Source: Nocardia donostiensis
GTDB lineage: Bacteria; Actinomycetota; Actinomycetes; Mycobacteriales; Mycobacteriaceae
DNA length: 64,000 bases
Assembly (NCBI RefSeq): GCF_002081715.1
Contig: NZ_MUKP01000022.1
Location: 34,483 to 98,482, forward strand
Reading direction: 5' to 3'
The notes beneath the pieces were generated by a model, which worked only from the letters and a program-made list of their open reading frames with translations, did no database searches and had not been told where the DNA came from. The position numbers and the translations under genes are program-made. This document shows positions 7,535 through 16,788 of the stretch, in pieces; position 1 is the stretch's first letter, and each line of letters starts with the position of its first letter.

Positions 7535-9058
7535 TTGATCGCGGAGCACTACCGCCTGGTCGAGCGGATTGGTAGCGGCGGCACAGGTGTGGTCTGGCGT
7601 GCCGTCGACGAGCGTCTGCAACGGTCGGTGGCGATCAAGCAGATCCACATCAAACCGAGTCTGCCAGAGGCCGAGCGCGATGTGCTGCGGCAGCGCGCGA
7701 CGCGAGAAGCGCGCAACGCCGCGCGATTCCAGCATCCCAATGCGATCGTCGTTTTCGACATCACCGAGCACGGCGGTGATCCGTGCCTGGTGATGGAATA
7801 CCTGAAATCGCGCAGCCTGGCGATGGTGTTGTCTGCGCAGGGCGCGCTGCCGCTGGCGCAGGTCGCCCGCATCGGCGAACAGGTGGCCTCGGCGCTCATC
7901 GCCGCCCATCAGGCGGGCCTCGTGCACCGTGATGTCAAACCGGGCAACATCCTGCTCGACGATCACGGTACGGTCAAGATCACCGATTTCGGTATCTCCC
8001 GCGCCGCGGGTGACGTCACCCTCACCGAGACCGGCCTGATCTGCGGTACCGCCGCCTATCTCGCCCCCGAGGTGGCGCGCGGCGCCGATCCGAGCCCGGC
8101 CGCCGACGTGTTCTCCCTCGGCGCGACCCTGTTCCACGCGTTGGAAGGCGAACCGCCCTACGGCACGGGAGCCAACCCGCTGGCGGTGCTGTACGCGGCC
8201 GCCAACGGTCAGGTCAGCGAACCGCGCAATGCGGGTCCGGCCACCGATTTCCTGCTGCAACTATTGAGCCCGCGGCCAGAGGACCGGCCAACCATGCGGG
8301 CCGCCCGCGATCAGCTGGCCATGTTCGCCGATACCGACGCAGACCAGGAGACCGTCGGGTTCGTCCCCGCCAGCGAGGCCTTCGGCCGCAGCCAGAACGG
8401 TGCAGCGACGCGCACACTGCAGCGGGCCGAGCCCATTGCGGCCCCCACCGAACGGCAGCAGCGGCCTGCCCCGCCCCGTCCGGCGGGCGTGCACCCGGAT
8501 ACCGCCGCGCATCCGCGCCCCACCGCGCAGCCCGGTGCCGACAACAATCGTGCCCCCGGGAAACGTCGCGCCGTCCTCATCGGCGGTATCGCCGGTGCCG
8601 TGATCGCCGGTTCGACGCTGTACTTCACGGTTTTCGACGACGGCAGCGGGAACACCTCGTCGGTGCAGGCCGAAACACCGTCGAGCACCCCATCGCCCGA
8701 TGACACGGACAGCGACCCCAATACGCCGGCCCTCGGTGAGACACCGAGCGTGAGCACCGTGCAGTGGGTGCCCGCCGGACAGTTGATCGAACGCTTCTAC
8801 AGCAACCCTGCCGGTTCCTGGTCGCTGCTGACCCCGGCCGCGCAGCAGGTGTACGGCAGTGAGCAGAAGTTCCGGCAGTTCTGGTCGCAGAACACGATCC
8901 AGAGCTTCTCCACCATCGAGGCGTACAAGGGCAACAACTCCGACGGTTCGGTCGATATGCGCATCCACAACCTCAGTTATGGCGGCCAGACCAAACAGCT
9001 GTCGTTGCGCATCGTCGACACCGGCCAGGGGCTGCTCATCGACAGCGACACTCGCTGA
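7535..9058 (+). CDS. Receptor-type Ser/Thr protein kinase (PknB family fold)
   Basis: 507 residues counted from TTG 7535. The kinase domain covers about 1-265: GSGGTG glycine loop, Lys35 in VAIK, HRDVKPGN with Asp133, DFG at 151-153, and APE. A Pro/Thr-rich juxtamembrane linker leads to one membrane helix near 345-365 (LIGGIAGAVIAG). The C-terminal external domain of about 110 residues resembles an NTF2-like fold, not PASTA repeats. The start is unusual: no ATG or GTG is in frame, and the only Shine-Dalgarno-like GGAG (7508-7511) is spaced for an ATC codon at 7520 that would add five residues. It follows a PBP gene, so cell-wall control is a reasonable guess. Confidence 0.9.
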   Translation: MIAEHYRLVERIGSGGTGVVWRAVDERLQRSVAIKQIHIKPSLPEAERDVLRQRATREARNAARFQHPNAIVVFDITEHGGDPCLVMEYLKSRSLAMVLSAQGALPLAQVARIGEQVASALIAAHQAGLVHRDVKPGNILLDDHGTVKITDFGISRAAGDVTLTETGLICGTAAYLAPEVARGADPSPAADVFSLGATLFHALEGEPPYGTGANPLAVLYAAANGQVSEPRNAGPATDFLLQLLSPRPEDRPTMRAARDQLAMFADTDADQETVGFVPASEAFGRSQNGAATRTLQRAEPIAAPTERQQRPAPPRPAGVHPDTAAHPRPTAQPGADNNRAPGKRRAVLIGGIAGAVIAGSTLYFTVFDDGSGNTSSVQAETPSSTPSPDDTDSDPNTPALGETPSVSTVQWVPAGQLIERFYSNPAGSWSLLTPAAQQVYGSEQKFRQFWSQNTIQSFSTIEAYKGNNSDGSVDMRIHNLSYGGQTKQLSLRIVDTGQGLLIDSDTR

Positions 9059-9085
9059 CGCCCGACAGCGATACCCGCTGACGCC
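9040..9085 (+). repeat. Tandem 23-bp duplication across a stop codon
   Basis: 9040-9062 and 9063-9085 are adjacent copies of a 23-bp unit differing at two positions. The first copy encodes the last kinase codons (SDTR-stop); the second repeats them beyond the stop. Confidence 0.8.
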
Positions 9086-9471
9086 GGCCTCGGCCCGGCG
9101 GACGCTGCTGCCGACCCTCACGCAATGACACAGCGGCCTGTCTTGTCATAGCCCCACCCGATGGTTCACCGCCTGCGGCCGGGCTTTCGGCGAGCCCCTG
9201 CGGGCTGCGCCGCAACAGCGTGCCCTAGGAAATATGTGCCCCATCATGGCTGCCGAGCGCATCGAGCTGATCGCTCTGTTGCGGGAACTGCGTGGGCAGG
9301 AATGGGAGGTGCCGCCGACGGTACCGGAGTACCGGAGCTGCGACGCCGCCGCGCCGGAGCGCAGGCTCGGCGGACCGGGGCGCGCGGATAACCGGTGGTA
9401 TCGGACCGATAGGCTGGTAGCGGCAACTTTCCCGTTGCGTTCACCAGCTGCAGACAAGGATCGACACCGAT
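9086..9471. other. Intergenic upstream of hisD
   Basis: No intact gene. It holds a probable gene fragment (9246-9353) and a TAGGCT hexamer at 9411-9416 that could be the -10 of a his operon promoter with a leader of about 55 nt. No histidine-rich leader peptide was seen. Confidence 0.4.
9246..9353 (+). pseudogene. Fragment resembling the N terminus of a mycothiol-dependent maleylpyruvate isomerase-like protein
   Basis: The codons from ATG 9246 read MAAERIELIALLRELRGQEW followed by EVPPTVPEYRSCDAAA. This is close to the opening helix of the TIGR03083/DinB-like family (LLR.L..EEW..PT..P.W.VRDVAAH). The next expected residues, including the metal-binding His, are absent and the frame becomes low-complexity. 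It looks like a decayed remnant, though chance similarity is possible. Confidence 0.35.
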
Positions 9472-10809
9472 ATGACATCCCGCATCGAGCTCGCCCGCGT
9501 CGATTTGCGCGGTCGTACTCCTTCCGCCGCCGAGCTGCGCACCGCGCTGCCGCGCGGGGGAGTCGACGTGGACTCGGTGCTGCATCATGTGCGACCGGTA
9601 GTGGACGCGGTGCGTGAACGAGGCGCCGCGGCGGCCCTGGAGTTCGGGGCGAGATTCGACGGCGTCACCCCGGACGCGGTCCGGGTGCCCGAGCAGGAAC
9701 TGGCCGCCGCGCTGGACGGGCTGGACCCGGCGGTGCGCGCTGCGCTGGAGGTCGCGATCGAACGCACCCGCGCCGTGCACGCCGATCAGCGGCGCACCGA
9801 CACCACCACCGAGGTGGTGCCCGGTGGCACGGTCACCGAACGCTGGGTGCCGGTGCAGCGGGTGGGCCTGTACGTTCCCGGCGGTAACGCCGTCTACCCG
9901 TCCAGTGTCGTGATGAACGTGGTGCCCGCGCAGGCGGCGGGCGTCGAATCGCTGGTGGTGGCCTCGCCGCCGCAGCAGCGGTTCGGCGGGCTCCCGCACC
10001 CCACCATCCTGGCCGCGGCGCGCCTGCTCGGCGTCACCGAGGTGTGGGCGGTCGGCGGGGCGCAGGCGGTGGCGTTGCTCACCTACGGCGGAACCGATAC
10101 CGACGATGCCGCGCTGGAACCGGTCGACCTGATCACCGGGCCCGGCAATATCTACGTGACCGCCGCCAAACGGCTCTGCCGCGGCCTGGTCGGCATCGAT
10201 GCCGAAGCCGGCCCCACCGAGATCGCCGTCCTCGCCGACGCCACTGCCGACCCGGTGCATGTGGCCGCCGACCTGATCAGCCAGGCCGAACACGATGTGC
10301 TCGCGGCCAGCGTCCTGGTCACCGACAGCACCCGGCTGGCCGACGCCGTGGACGCCGCGATCAATGCCCAGCTCGCGGTCGTCAAACACTCCGAACGGGT
10401 CACCGCCGCGCTGACCGGCAGCCAGTCGGCGACCGTGCTGGTCGACGATATCGATCAAGGGTTGCGCGTGGTCGACGCCTACGCCGCCGAACATCTCGAG
10501 ATCCAGACCGCCGACGCCGCCGCCGTCGCCGCCCGGGTCCGCAACGCGGGCGCGGTTTTCGTCGGCCCGTACGCACCGGTCAGCCTCGGCGACTACTGCG
10601 CGGGCTCCAACCATGTGCTGCCCACCGCGGGTTGCGCACGGCATTCATCGGGCCTGAGCGTGCAGACATTCCTGCGCGGCATCCACGTCGTCGACTACTC
10701 CGAGGCCGCATTGAAGGATGTTGCCGGTCATGTGGTTGCCTTGGCTGACGCTGAGGACTTGCCAGCGCACGGCCAGGCCGTGCGGGTGCGTTTCGAGGCG
10801 CTGTCATGA
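9472..10809 (+). CDS. hisD: Histidinol dehydrogenase
   Basis: 445 residues, typical for HisD, which oxidises L-histidinol to L-histidine in two NAD+-dependent steps. Recognisable segments are YVPGGNAVYPSSVVMN, LITGPGNIYVTAAKR, the glutamate/histidine motif AAEHLEIQ, and SLGDYCAGSNHVLPT with metal-binding residues. It is the first gene of the his cluster. Its stop overlaps the next start in ATGA, so hisD and hisC are probably translated in a coupled way. Confidence 0.97.
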   Translation: MTSRIELARVDLRGRTPSAAELRTALPRGGVDVDSVLHHVRPVVDAVRERGAAAALEFGARFDGVTPDAVRVPEQELAAALDGLDPAVRAALEVAIERTRAVHADQRRTDTTTEVVPGGTVTERWVPVQRVGLYVPGGNAVYPSSVVMNVVPAQAAGVESLVVASPPQQRFGGLPHPTILAAARLLGVTEVWAVGGAQAVALLTYGGTDTDDAALEPVDLITGPGNIYVTAAKRLCRGLVGIDAEAGPTEIAVLADATADPVHVAADLISQAEHDVLAASVLVTDSTRLADAVDAAINAQLAVVKHSERVTAALTGSQSATVLVDDIDQGLRVVDAYAAEHLEIQTADAAAVAARVRNAGAVFVGPYAPVSLGDYCAGSNHVLPTAGCARHSSGLSVQTFLRGIHVVDYSEAALKDVAGHVVALADAEDLPAHGQAVRVRFEALS

Positions 10810-11948
10810 CCGGAACCGCACCGCCGACCACCGTCCCCGGTGCCGGTATCGGGCTCGACGCGCTGCCGTTGCGCGACAACCTCCGCGGTAAACAGCCATA
10901 CGGCGCGCCCCAGCTGGCGGTACCGGTGCAGCTCAACACCAACGAGAACCCGCACCCACCCAGTCGCGCCCTGGTCGACGATGTCGCCGAATCCATTCGT
11001 GCCGTCGCCGCCGACCTACATCGCTACCCCGACCGGGACGCGGTCGCGCTGCGCACCGACCTGGCCGCATACCTGACCCGGCAGACCGGTTTCGCGGTCA
11101 CCGCGGCCAATGTGTGGGCCGCCAACGGCTCCAACGAAATCTTGCAGCAGCTGCTGCAGGCGTTCGGCGGTCCGGGTAGGCGGGCGCTGGGGTTCGTGCC
11201 CTCGTATTCGATGCATCCGATCATCAGTGAGGGCATCGATACCGAATGGGTCACCGCGCAACGCGCCGCCGATTTCTCCCTCGATATCGACGCGGCGCTG
11301 GCCGCGATCACCGAACGCCGCCCCGATGTGGTGTTCGTGACCAGCCCGAACAACCCCACCGGGCACAGTGTCACCGCAGCCGAACTGGCCCGTATCCTCG
11401 ACGCGGCCCCCGGCATCGTGATCGTGGACGAAGCCTACGGTGAGTTCTCGGCCCAGCCGAGCGCGCTGGCCCTGATCGACCGTTACCCGGCGAAACTCGT
11501 GGTCAGCCGCACCATGAGCAAAGCGTTCGCGTTCGCGGGAGGACGGCTCGGTTACCTGGTTGCTGCCCCCGCTGTGATCGACGCGATGCTGTTGGTGCGT
11601 CTGCCCTATCACCTGTCGGTGGTCACCCAGGCCGCCGCCCGGGCCGCGTTGCGTCACGCCGACGAAACCCTGGCCGGGGTCGCTGAACTGGCCGCCCAAC
11701 GGGACCGGGTGGCCACCGCGTTGCAGGAAATGGGCTACGACGTGGTTCCCAGCGATGCCAACTTCCTGCTGTTCGGCCGTTTCGCCGACGCACCGTGCAG
11801 CTGGCAGCGCTACCTGGACAACGGGGTGTTGATCCGGGATGTCGGTATCGACGGCTACCTGCGCACCACCATCGGCCTTGCCGCCGAGAACGACGAGTTC
11901 CTGCGGGTCAGCAGGCAGCTGGCCGCCACCGAACTCAACCGACGATGA
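10806..11948 (+). CDS. hisC: Histidinol-phosphate aminotransferase
   Basis: 380 residues. This PLP enzyme converts imidazole acetol phosphate to histidinol phosphate using glutamate. The PLP lysine is Lys239 in SRTMSKAFAFAGGRLGY, with NPNNPTG upstream and the VDEAYGEF Asp-Tyr pair for cofactor contacts. It overlaps hisD and hisB by 4 bp on either side, so it lies inside a compact operon. Confidence 0.96.
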   Translation: MTGTAPPTTVPGAGIGLDALPLRDNLRGKQPYGAPQLAVPVQLNTNENPHPPSRALVDDVAESIRAVAADLHRYPDRDAVALRTDLAAYLTRQTGFAVTAANVWAANGSNEILQQLLQAFGGPGRRALGFVPSYSMHPIISEGIDTEWVTAQRAADFSLDIDAALAAITERRPDVVFVTSPNNPTGHSVTAAELARILDAAPGIVIVDEAYGEFSAQPSALALIDRYPAKLVVSRTMSKAFAFAGGRLGYLVAAPAVIDAMLLVRLPYHLSVVTQAAARAALRHADETLAGVAELAAQRDRVATALQEMGYDVVPSDANFLLFGRFADAPCSWQRYLDNGVLIRDVGIDGYLRTTIGLAAENDEFLRVSRQLAATELNRR

Positions 11949-12598
11949 CCGATACGGAAGCGAGCATGAACCGAACAGCGCGGGTGGAGCGGACCACCAG
12001 GGAATCCAGCATCGTCGTCGAACTGGATCTGGACGGCACCGGCCGCACCGATATCAGCACCGGTGTGCCGTTCTACGACCATATGCTGACCGCGCTCGGC
12101 GCCCACGCCAGCTTCGATCTGACCGTGCGCGCCGAGGGCGATATCGAGATCGAGGCTCACCACACCGTCGAAGACACCGCGATCGTCTTCGGTCAGGCGC
12201 TGGGCCAGGCCCTCGGCGACAAAAAAGGTATCCGCCGCTTCGGCGACGCCTACATCCCGATGGACGAAACCCTCGCCCATGCCGCTGTCGATGTCTCCGG
12301 CCGCCCCTACTGTGTGCACACCGGCGAACCCGAGCACCTGCTGCACGCGGTGATTCCCGGCTCCCCGGTGCCCAGCCGCGGCAGGCCCGGCGCACCGTAC
12401 TCGACGGTGCTCAACCGGCACGTCTTCGAATCCATCGCGCTCAATGCCCGCATCGCCCTTCATGTGCGGGTGCTCTACGGCCGCGACCAGCATCACGTCA
12501 CCGAAGCCGAGTTCAAGGCGGTCGCGCGGGCGTTGCGCGCCGCCGTCGAACCCGACCCCCGGGTCAGCGGGGTCCCGTCCACCAAGGGGGCGTTGTGA
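11945..12598 (+). CDS. hisB: Imidazoleglycerol-phosphate dehydratase
   Basis: 217 residues. It removes water from IGP to give imidazole acetol phosphate. The twin metal-binding motifs HHTVEDT and HHVTEAEFK, and YDHMLTALGAH, are all present. This is the monofunctional actinobacterial form, without the phosphatase domain of E. coli HisB. The ATG overlaps the hisC stop, and its own stop overlaps the hisH GTG. A second Met at codon 8 is a possible alternative start. Confidence 0.96.
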   Translation: MTDTEASMNRTARVERTTRESSIVVELDLDGTGRTDISTGVPFYDHMLTALGAHASFDLTVRAEGDIEIEAHHTVEDTAIVFGQALGQALGDKKGIRRFGDAYIPMDETLAHAAVDVSGRPYCVHTGEPEHLLHAVIPGSPVPSRGRPGAPYSTVLNRHVFESIALNARIALHVRVLYGRDQHHVTEAEFKAVARALRAAVEPDPRVSGVPSTKGAL

Positions 12599-13230
12599 CC
12601 GCATCATCGGTTGTGCTGCTGGACTACGGTTCCGGCAACCTGCATTCCGCCGAACGCGCACTCGTCCGGGCCGGAGCGCAGGTGGAGGTGACCGCCGACC
12701 CGCAGGCCGCGCTCGCCGCCGACGGCCTGGTGGTGCCTGGTGTCGGTGCGTTCGCGGCCTGTATGGCCGGGCTGCGTGCGGTGCGCGGGGAACGGATCAT
12801 CGGCCAGCGGCTGGCAGGTTCGCGTCCGGTCCTCGGGATCTGCGTCGGTATGCAGATCCTGTTCGACCGCGGCGTGGAATTCGGTGTCGAAACCGAGGGC
12901 TGCGGCGAGTGGCCTGGCACCGTCGACCAGCTCGATGCCCCGGTGCTCCCGCATATGGGGTGGAACACCGTCGACGCTCCCGAAGGCAGCGTGCTGTTCG
13001 CTGGAATGGACGCCGACACCCGCTTCTACTTCGTGCACACCTACGCCGCCCGCACCTGGGACCTGCCGCCCAGCGACCACCTGGCCGCACCGAAACTGAC
13101 CTGGGCCGAACACGGCGGGAAATTCCTGGCCGCCGTGGAGAACGGTGCCCTGTCGGCCACTCAGTTCCATCCGGAGAAGTCCGGCGACGCGGGCGCTCAC
13201 CTGCTGCGCAACTGGGTGCAGTCGCTGTAG
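12595..13230 (+). CDS. hisH: Imidazole glycerol phosphate synthase, glutaminase subunit
   Basis: 211 residues from a GTG in the overlap GTGA with hisB. It is a class I glutamine amidotransferase: nucleophile Cys83 in GICVGMQ, and the His and Glu in QFHPEKS. It feeds ammonia through a tunnel to HisF, encoded about 1.8 kb downstream. Here the operon is interrupted by a 231-bp spacer before hisA. Confidence 0.95.
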   Translation: MTASSVVLLDYGSGNLHSAERALVRAGAQVEVTADPQAALAADGLVVPGVGAFAACMAGLRAVRGERIIGQRLAGSRPVLGICVGMQILFDRGVEFGVETEGCGEWPGTVDQLDAPVLPHMGWNTVDAPEGSVLFAGMDADTRFYFVHTYAARTWDLPPSDHLAAPKLTWAEHGGKFLAAVENGALSATQFHPEKSGDAGAHLLRNWVQSL

Positions 13231-13461
13231 CCGGCCCGGCTGCGGTGTTCTGCGCCGTTCAGGACACTCACCAGTGCCCAGCAGGGCCGTCGAGACCGAG
13301 TCCAGCCTCCAGCTCTTGGTGGTGCAGACGGTGTCGAAGTGGTGCAGCTCGCCGAGTATGTACTGCGGGCCGGGATGTCTCCCACTGTTGGCGCCGCTCG
13401 CTGTAGGTCTCAACGCGGCCCGCGAGCCCGGCGCGAACTCCGAGCTACTAGGCTGCACGGA
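13231..13461. other. Spacer within the his cluster
   Basis: 231 bp without a convincing gene, ending in the promoter for hisA. hisH and hisA are usually close together in relatives, so this may be a small insertion or a decayed sequence. Confidence 0.4.
13449..13454 (+). promoter_or_regulatory. -10 element, hisA
   Basis: TAGGCT lies 7 nt before the GTG at 13462, placing the likely transcript start on the start codon. It gives the second half of the his cluster its own promoter. Confidence 0.5.
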
Positions 13462-14193
13462 GTGAGTCTTGTGCTGCTACCCGCCGTCGATGTCGCCAAT
13501 GGAGAGGCCGTGCGCCTGGTGCAAGGGGAGGCGGGCAGTGAAACCAGCTACGGGTCGCCCCGCGATGCGGCATTGGCCTGGCAGGAAGCCGGCGCCGAAT
13601 GGGTGCACCTGGTCGATCTGGATGCAGCGTTCGGCCGCGGGTCCAACCGGGAACTGCTCGCCGAGGTGGTCGGCGAACTCGACGTCGCCGTCGAACTGTC
13701 CGGCGGTATTCGCGACGACGAATCGCTGAAGGCCGCGCTCGACACCGGCTGCGCCCGAGTCAATCTGGGCACCGCCGCACTGGAAGACCCGACCTGGTGC
13801 GCTCGCGCCATCAGCGAATACGGTGACCGGATCGCCGTGGGTCTGGACGTGCGCATCATCGATGGCGAGCACCGGCTGCGCGGTCGCGGCTGGGTCAGCG
13901 ACGGTGGCGATCTGTGGGAGGTGCTGGAGCGGCTGGAACGCGACGGCTGCTCGCGCTATGTGGTCACCGACGTCACCAAGGACGGCACCCTCACCGGCCC
14001 CAACCTGGATCTGCTGCGCGACGTCTGCGCTGCCACCGATGCCCCTGTGATCGCCTCCGGCGGCGTCTCCACCATCGAAGACCTGGCCGCGATCGCGGGC
14101 CTGGTCCCCGAAGGTGTCGAAGGCTCCATCGTCGGCAAGGCCCTCTACGCAGGGCGTTTCACGCTGCCCGAAGCACTGGCTGCGGTGCGCTGA
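13462..14193 (+). CDS. hisA: Phosphoribosyl isomerase A (HisA, probably bifunctional PriA)
   Basis: 243 residues from GTG 13462. It is an 8-fold barrel isomerase acting on ProFAR in histidine synthesis. The sequence follows M. tuberculosis PriA closely (LLPAVDV, VHLVDLDAAFGRGSN, VELSGGIRDDESL, VTDVTKDGTLTGPNLDLL). The general acid/base pair would be Asp10 and the Asp of TDVTKDGT. PriA also performs the TrpF reaction. No trpF lies with trpECBA here, which supports dual function, though trpF elsewhere cannot be excluded. Confidence 0.95.
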   Translation: MSLVLLPAVDVANGEAVRLVQGEAGSETSYGSPRDAALAWQEAGAEWVHLVDLDAAFGRGSNRELLAEVVGELDVAVELSGGIRDDESLKAALDTGCARVNLGTAALEDPTWCARAISEYGDRIAVGLDVRIIDGEHRLRGRGWVSDGGDLWEVLERLERDGCSRYVVTDVTKDGTLTGPNLDLLRDVCAATDAPVIASGGVSTIEDLAAIAGLVPEGVEGSIVGKALYAGRFTLPEALAAVR

Positions 14194-14218
14194 GGCGATT
14201 CGACGACAGATTGTTCCG

Positions 14219-15034
14219 ATGACTGAAACCCGCCCCGACCTGCCTGCGCTGCTGGATATCGCCGCCGATGTCCTGGACGCGGCCGGGCAGCGTTTCGTCG
14301 AAGGCCTCGGCGCGCCGAGCGCGGTCACCAAGGGCAGAGGCGATTTCGCCACCGAGCTCGACCTCGAACTCGAACGCACCGTCTCCGAACAGCTACGGCA
14401 GCGCACCGGGATCGAGGTGCACGGTGAAGAGTTCGGCGGCCCGCAGCTCAGTAGCGGCACCGCCTGGGTGCTCGACCCCATCGACGGCACCTTCAACTAT
14501 TCGGCAGGCCATCCCATGTCCGGGACACTGCTCGCACTGGTCTGCGACGGCGCACCGGTGCTCGGCCTGACCTGGCTGCCCATGCTCGGTCTGCGTTACG
14601 CCGCCTTGGCGGGCGGGCCGCTGCTGATCAACGGCACCGCGCAGCCGCCGCTGGCGCCGGGCAAACTCGCCGAGGCGATGATCGGTTTCGGTGCGTTCAA
14701 CGTAGACTCCACCGGCCGCATCCCCGGCCGGTTCCGTTTCGACGTGCTCGGTGCGCTGAGCAGGCTGTCGTCCCGCGTGCGGATGCACGGCTCCACCGGG
14801 ATCGACCTGGCGTTCACCGCATCGGGTGTGCTCGGCGGTGCGATCGTGTTCGGGCACCATCCGTGGGACAACGCGGCCGGTGTCGCGCTGGTGCGCGCCG
14901 CGGGCGGTGTGGTGACCGATCTGGCGGGCGAGGACTGGACCATCGAATCGGGATCGGTGCTCGCTGCCGCGCCCGGCGTGCACGAGGAACTGGTCGAGAT
15001 GATCGCCGCGACGCACAGCGGCAAGGAAGGGTGA
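14219..15034 (+). CDS. impA: Inositol monophosphatase family protein
   Basis: 271 residues from ATG 14219. Family motifs for the two Mg2+ ions are complete: HGEEFGG (Glu), WVLDPIDGTFNY (DPIDGT) and HHPWDNAAG (WD). Its place between hisA and hisF matches impA of mycobacteria. Related enzymes dephosphorylate inositol phosphate, and some actinobacterial members are the histidinol-phosphate phosphatase HisN. Because monofunctional HisB here lacks a phosphatase, a role in histidine synthesis is possible. Sequence alone does not decide between the two. Confidence 0.88.
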   Translation: MTETRPDLPALLDIAADVLDAAGQRFVEGLGAPSAVTKGRGDFATELDLELERTVSEQLRQRTGIEVHGEEFGGPQLSSGTAWVLDPIDGTFNYSAGHPMSGTLLALVCDGAPVLGLTWLPMLGLRYAALAGGPLLINGTAQPPLAPGKLAEAMIGFGAFNVDSTGRIPGRFRFDVLGALSRLSSRVRMHGSTGIDLAFTASGVLGGAIVFGHHPWDNAAGVALVRAAGGVVTDLAGEDWTIESGSVLAAAPGVHEELVEMIAATHSGKEG

Positions 15035-15038
15035 GGCT

Positions 15039-15812
<774 letters not shown>

Positions 15813-15823
15813 CGGGAGCGCGG

Positions 15824-15829
15824 TATAAA
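15824..15829 (+). promoter_or_regulatory. -10 element, hisI
   Basis: TATAAA, 6 nt before the ATG at 15836. A near-consensus hexamer inside the operon, suggesting an extra leaderless promoter for hisI. Confidence 0.45.
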
Positions 15830-15835
15830 GACACC

Positions 15836-16183
15836 ATGAGCCTGGACCCAGCCATCGCCGCCCGCCTCAAACGCAACGAGGCGGGCCTGGTCGCCGCGGT
15901 TGTGCAGGAACGCGGCACCGGCAATGTGCTGATGCTGGCGTGGATGGATGAGGAAGCGCTGGCGCGCACCCTGCAAACCCGTAAGGCGACCTACTATTCA
16001 CGCTCCCGGCAGCAGTACTGGGTCAAAGGGGAAACCTCGGGGCACACTCAATACGTGCATGAAGTGCGGCTGGACTGCGACGGTGACACCGTGCTGCTGG
16101 TGGTCGACCAGCAGGGCGCGGCCTGCCACACCGGCACCCACACCTGCTTCGACACCGATATCTTGCTGGCCGCCCGGTCCTGA
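15836..16183 (+). CDS. hisI: Phosphoribosyl-AMP cyclohydrolase
   Basis: 115 residues from ATG 15836. It opens the purine ring of PR-AMP, the third step of histidine synthesis. Metal ligands are seen in RLDCDGDTVLL and the cysteine cluster ACHTGTHTCF; YYSRSRQQYWVKGETSG is a clear family signature. There is no HisE (pyrophosphohydrolase) domain fused, as in mycobacteria where hisE lies elsewhere. It is the last gene of the his block and converges on a MarR gene. Confidence 0.96.
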   Translation: MSLDPAIAARLKRNEAGLVAAVVQERGTGNVLMLAWMDEEALARTLQTRKATYYSRSRQQYWVKGETSGHTQYVHEVRLDCDGDTVLLVVDQQGAACHTGTHTCFDTDILLAARS

Positions 16184-16191
16184 CCGGCGGA

Positions 16192-16671
16192 TCAGCCGTC
16201 GCCGGGCGGACCAGGCCGCTCCAAGCCCGCCGCGAGCTGCGCGGCCAGCGCCTCGCCGAGTTCCGCCAGTGTCGCGGTCTGCCCGGCGTCGAGGCCGTCG
16301 AAAACCAGCCGCCGCACCGAGTCCAGATATCCCGGAGCGGCCTCGACGACCTTCTTGTAACCGTCGTCGGTCAGCATCGCCTGCACTCCGCGGCGTCCCG
16401 GGGTGGTGGTGCGTTCGGCCCAGCCCAGGCGTTCCAGCTTCGACACCACATGCGACAGCCGCGATAGCGATGCGTTTGCCCTGTGTGCGAGCTCACTCAT
16501 CTGCAGCCGGTGGCCCGGCTCCTCCGACAGCAGCGTCAACACCCAGTACTCGAAGTGGGTAACACCGGATTCGCGCTGTAACTCGGTGTCCAGTGCACCC
16601 GGCAGACGGGTCAGCAACGCGACGATCGCACGCCACGCGCGTTGTTCGACAGGGTTCAGCCAGTTCGTCAC
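16192..16671 (-). CDS. MarR family transcriptional regulator
   Basis: 159 residues from GTG 16671, chosen because GGAGAGAAGG lies 6 nt upstream; a TTG 14 codons earlier is the alternative. The winged helix is plain: HFEYWVLTLLSEEPGHRLQMSELAHRA then the recognition helix SLSRLSHVVSKLERLGWAER and the wing TPGRRGVQAMLTDDG. The effector is unknown. Its 3' end converges on hisI, and the membrane-protein gene lies upstream on the same strand. Confidence 0.9.
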   Translation of the reverse strand: MTNWLNPVEQRAWRAIVALLTRLPGALDTELQRESGVTHFEYWVLTLLSEEPGHRLQMSELAHRANASLSRLSHVVSKLERLGWAERTTTPGRRGVQAMLTDDGYKKVVEAAPGYLDSVRRLVFDGLDAGQTATLAELGEALAAQLAAGLERPGPPGDG

Positions 16672-16788
16672 TGTGCGCCTTCTCTCCAGCCAAGTGACGT
16701 GGTCTCGCTTCAACAGTCACCCGCGCCCCTGAGTTTGCCACGGCTTCGCTCGACGGTCGGAACAACCTCACTCCAGTCGTGAGGTCCA

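Noticed and set aside
11839..12594. Upstream extension of the hisH frame to 463 codons
   Set aside because: Out-of-frame reading of hisC and hisB; HisH homology begins at GTG 12595.
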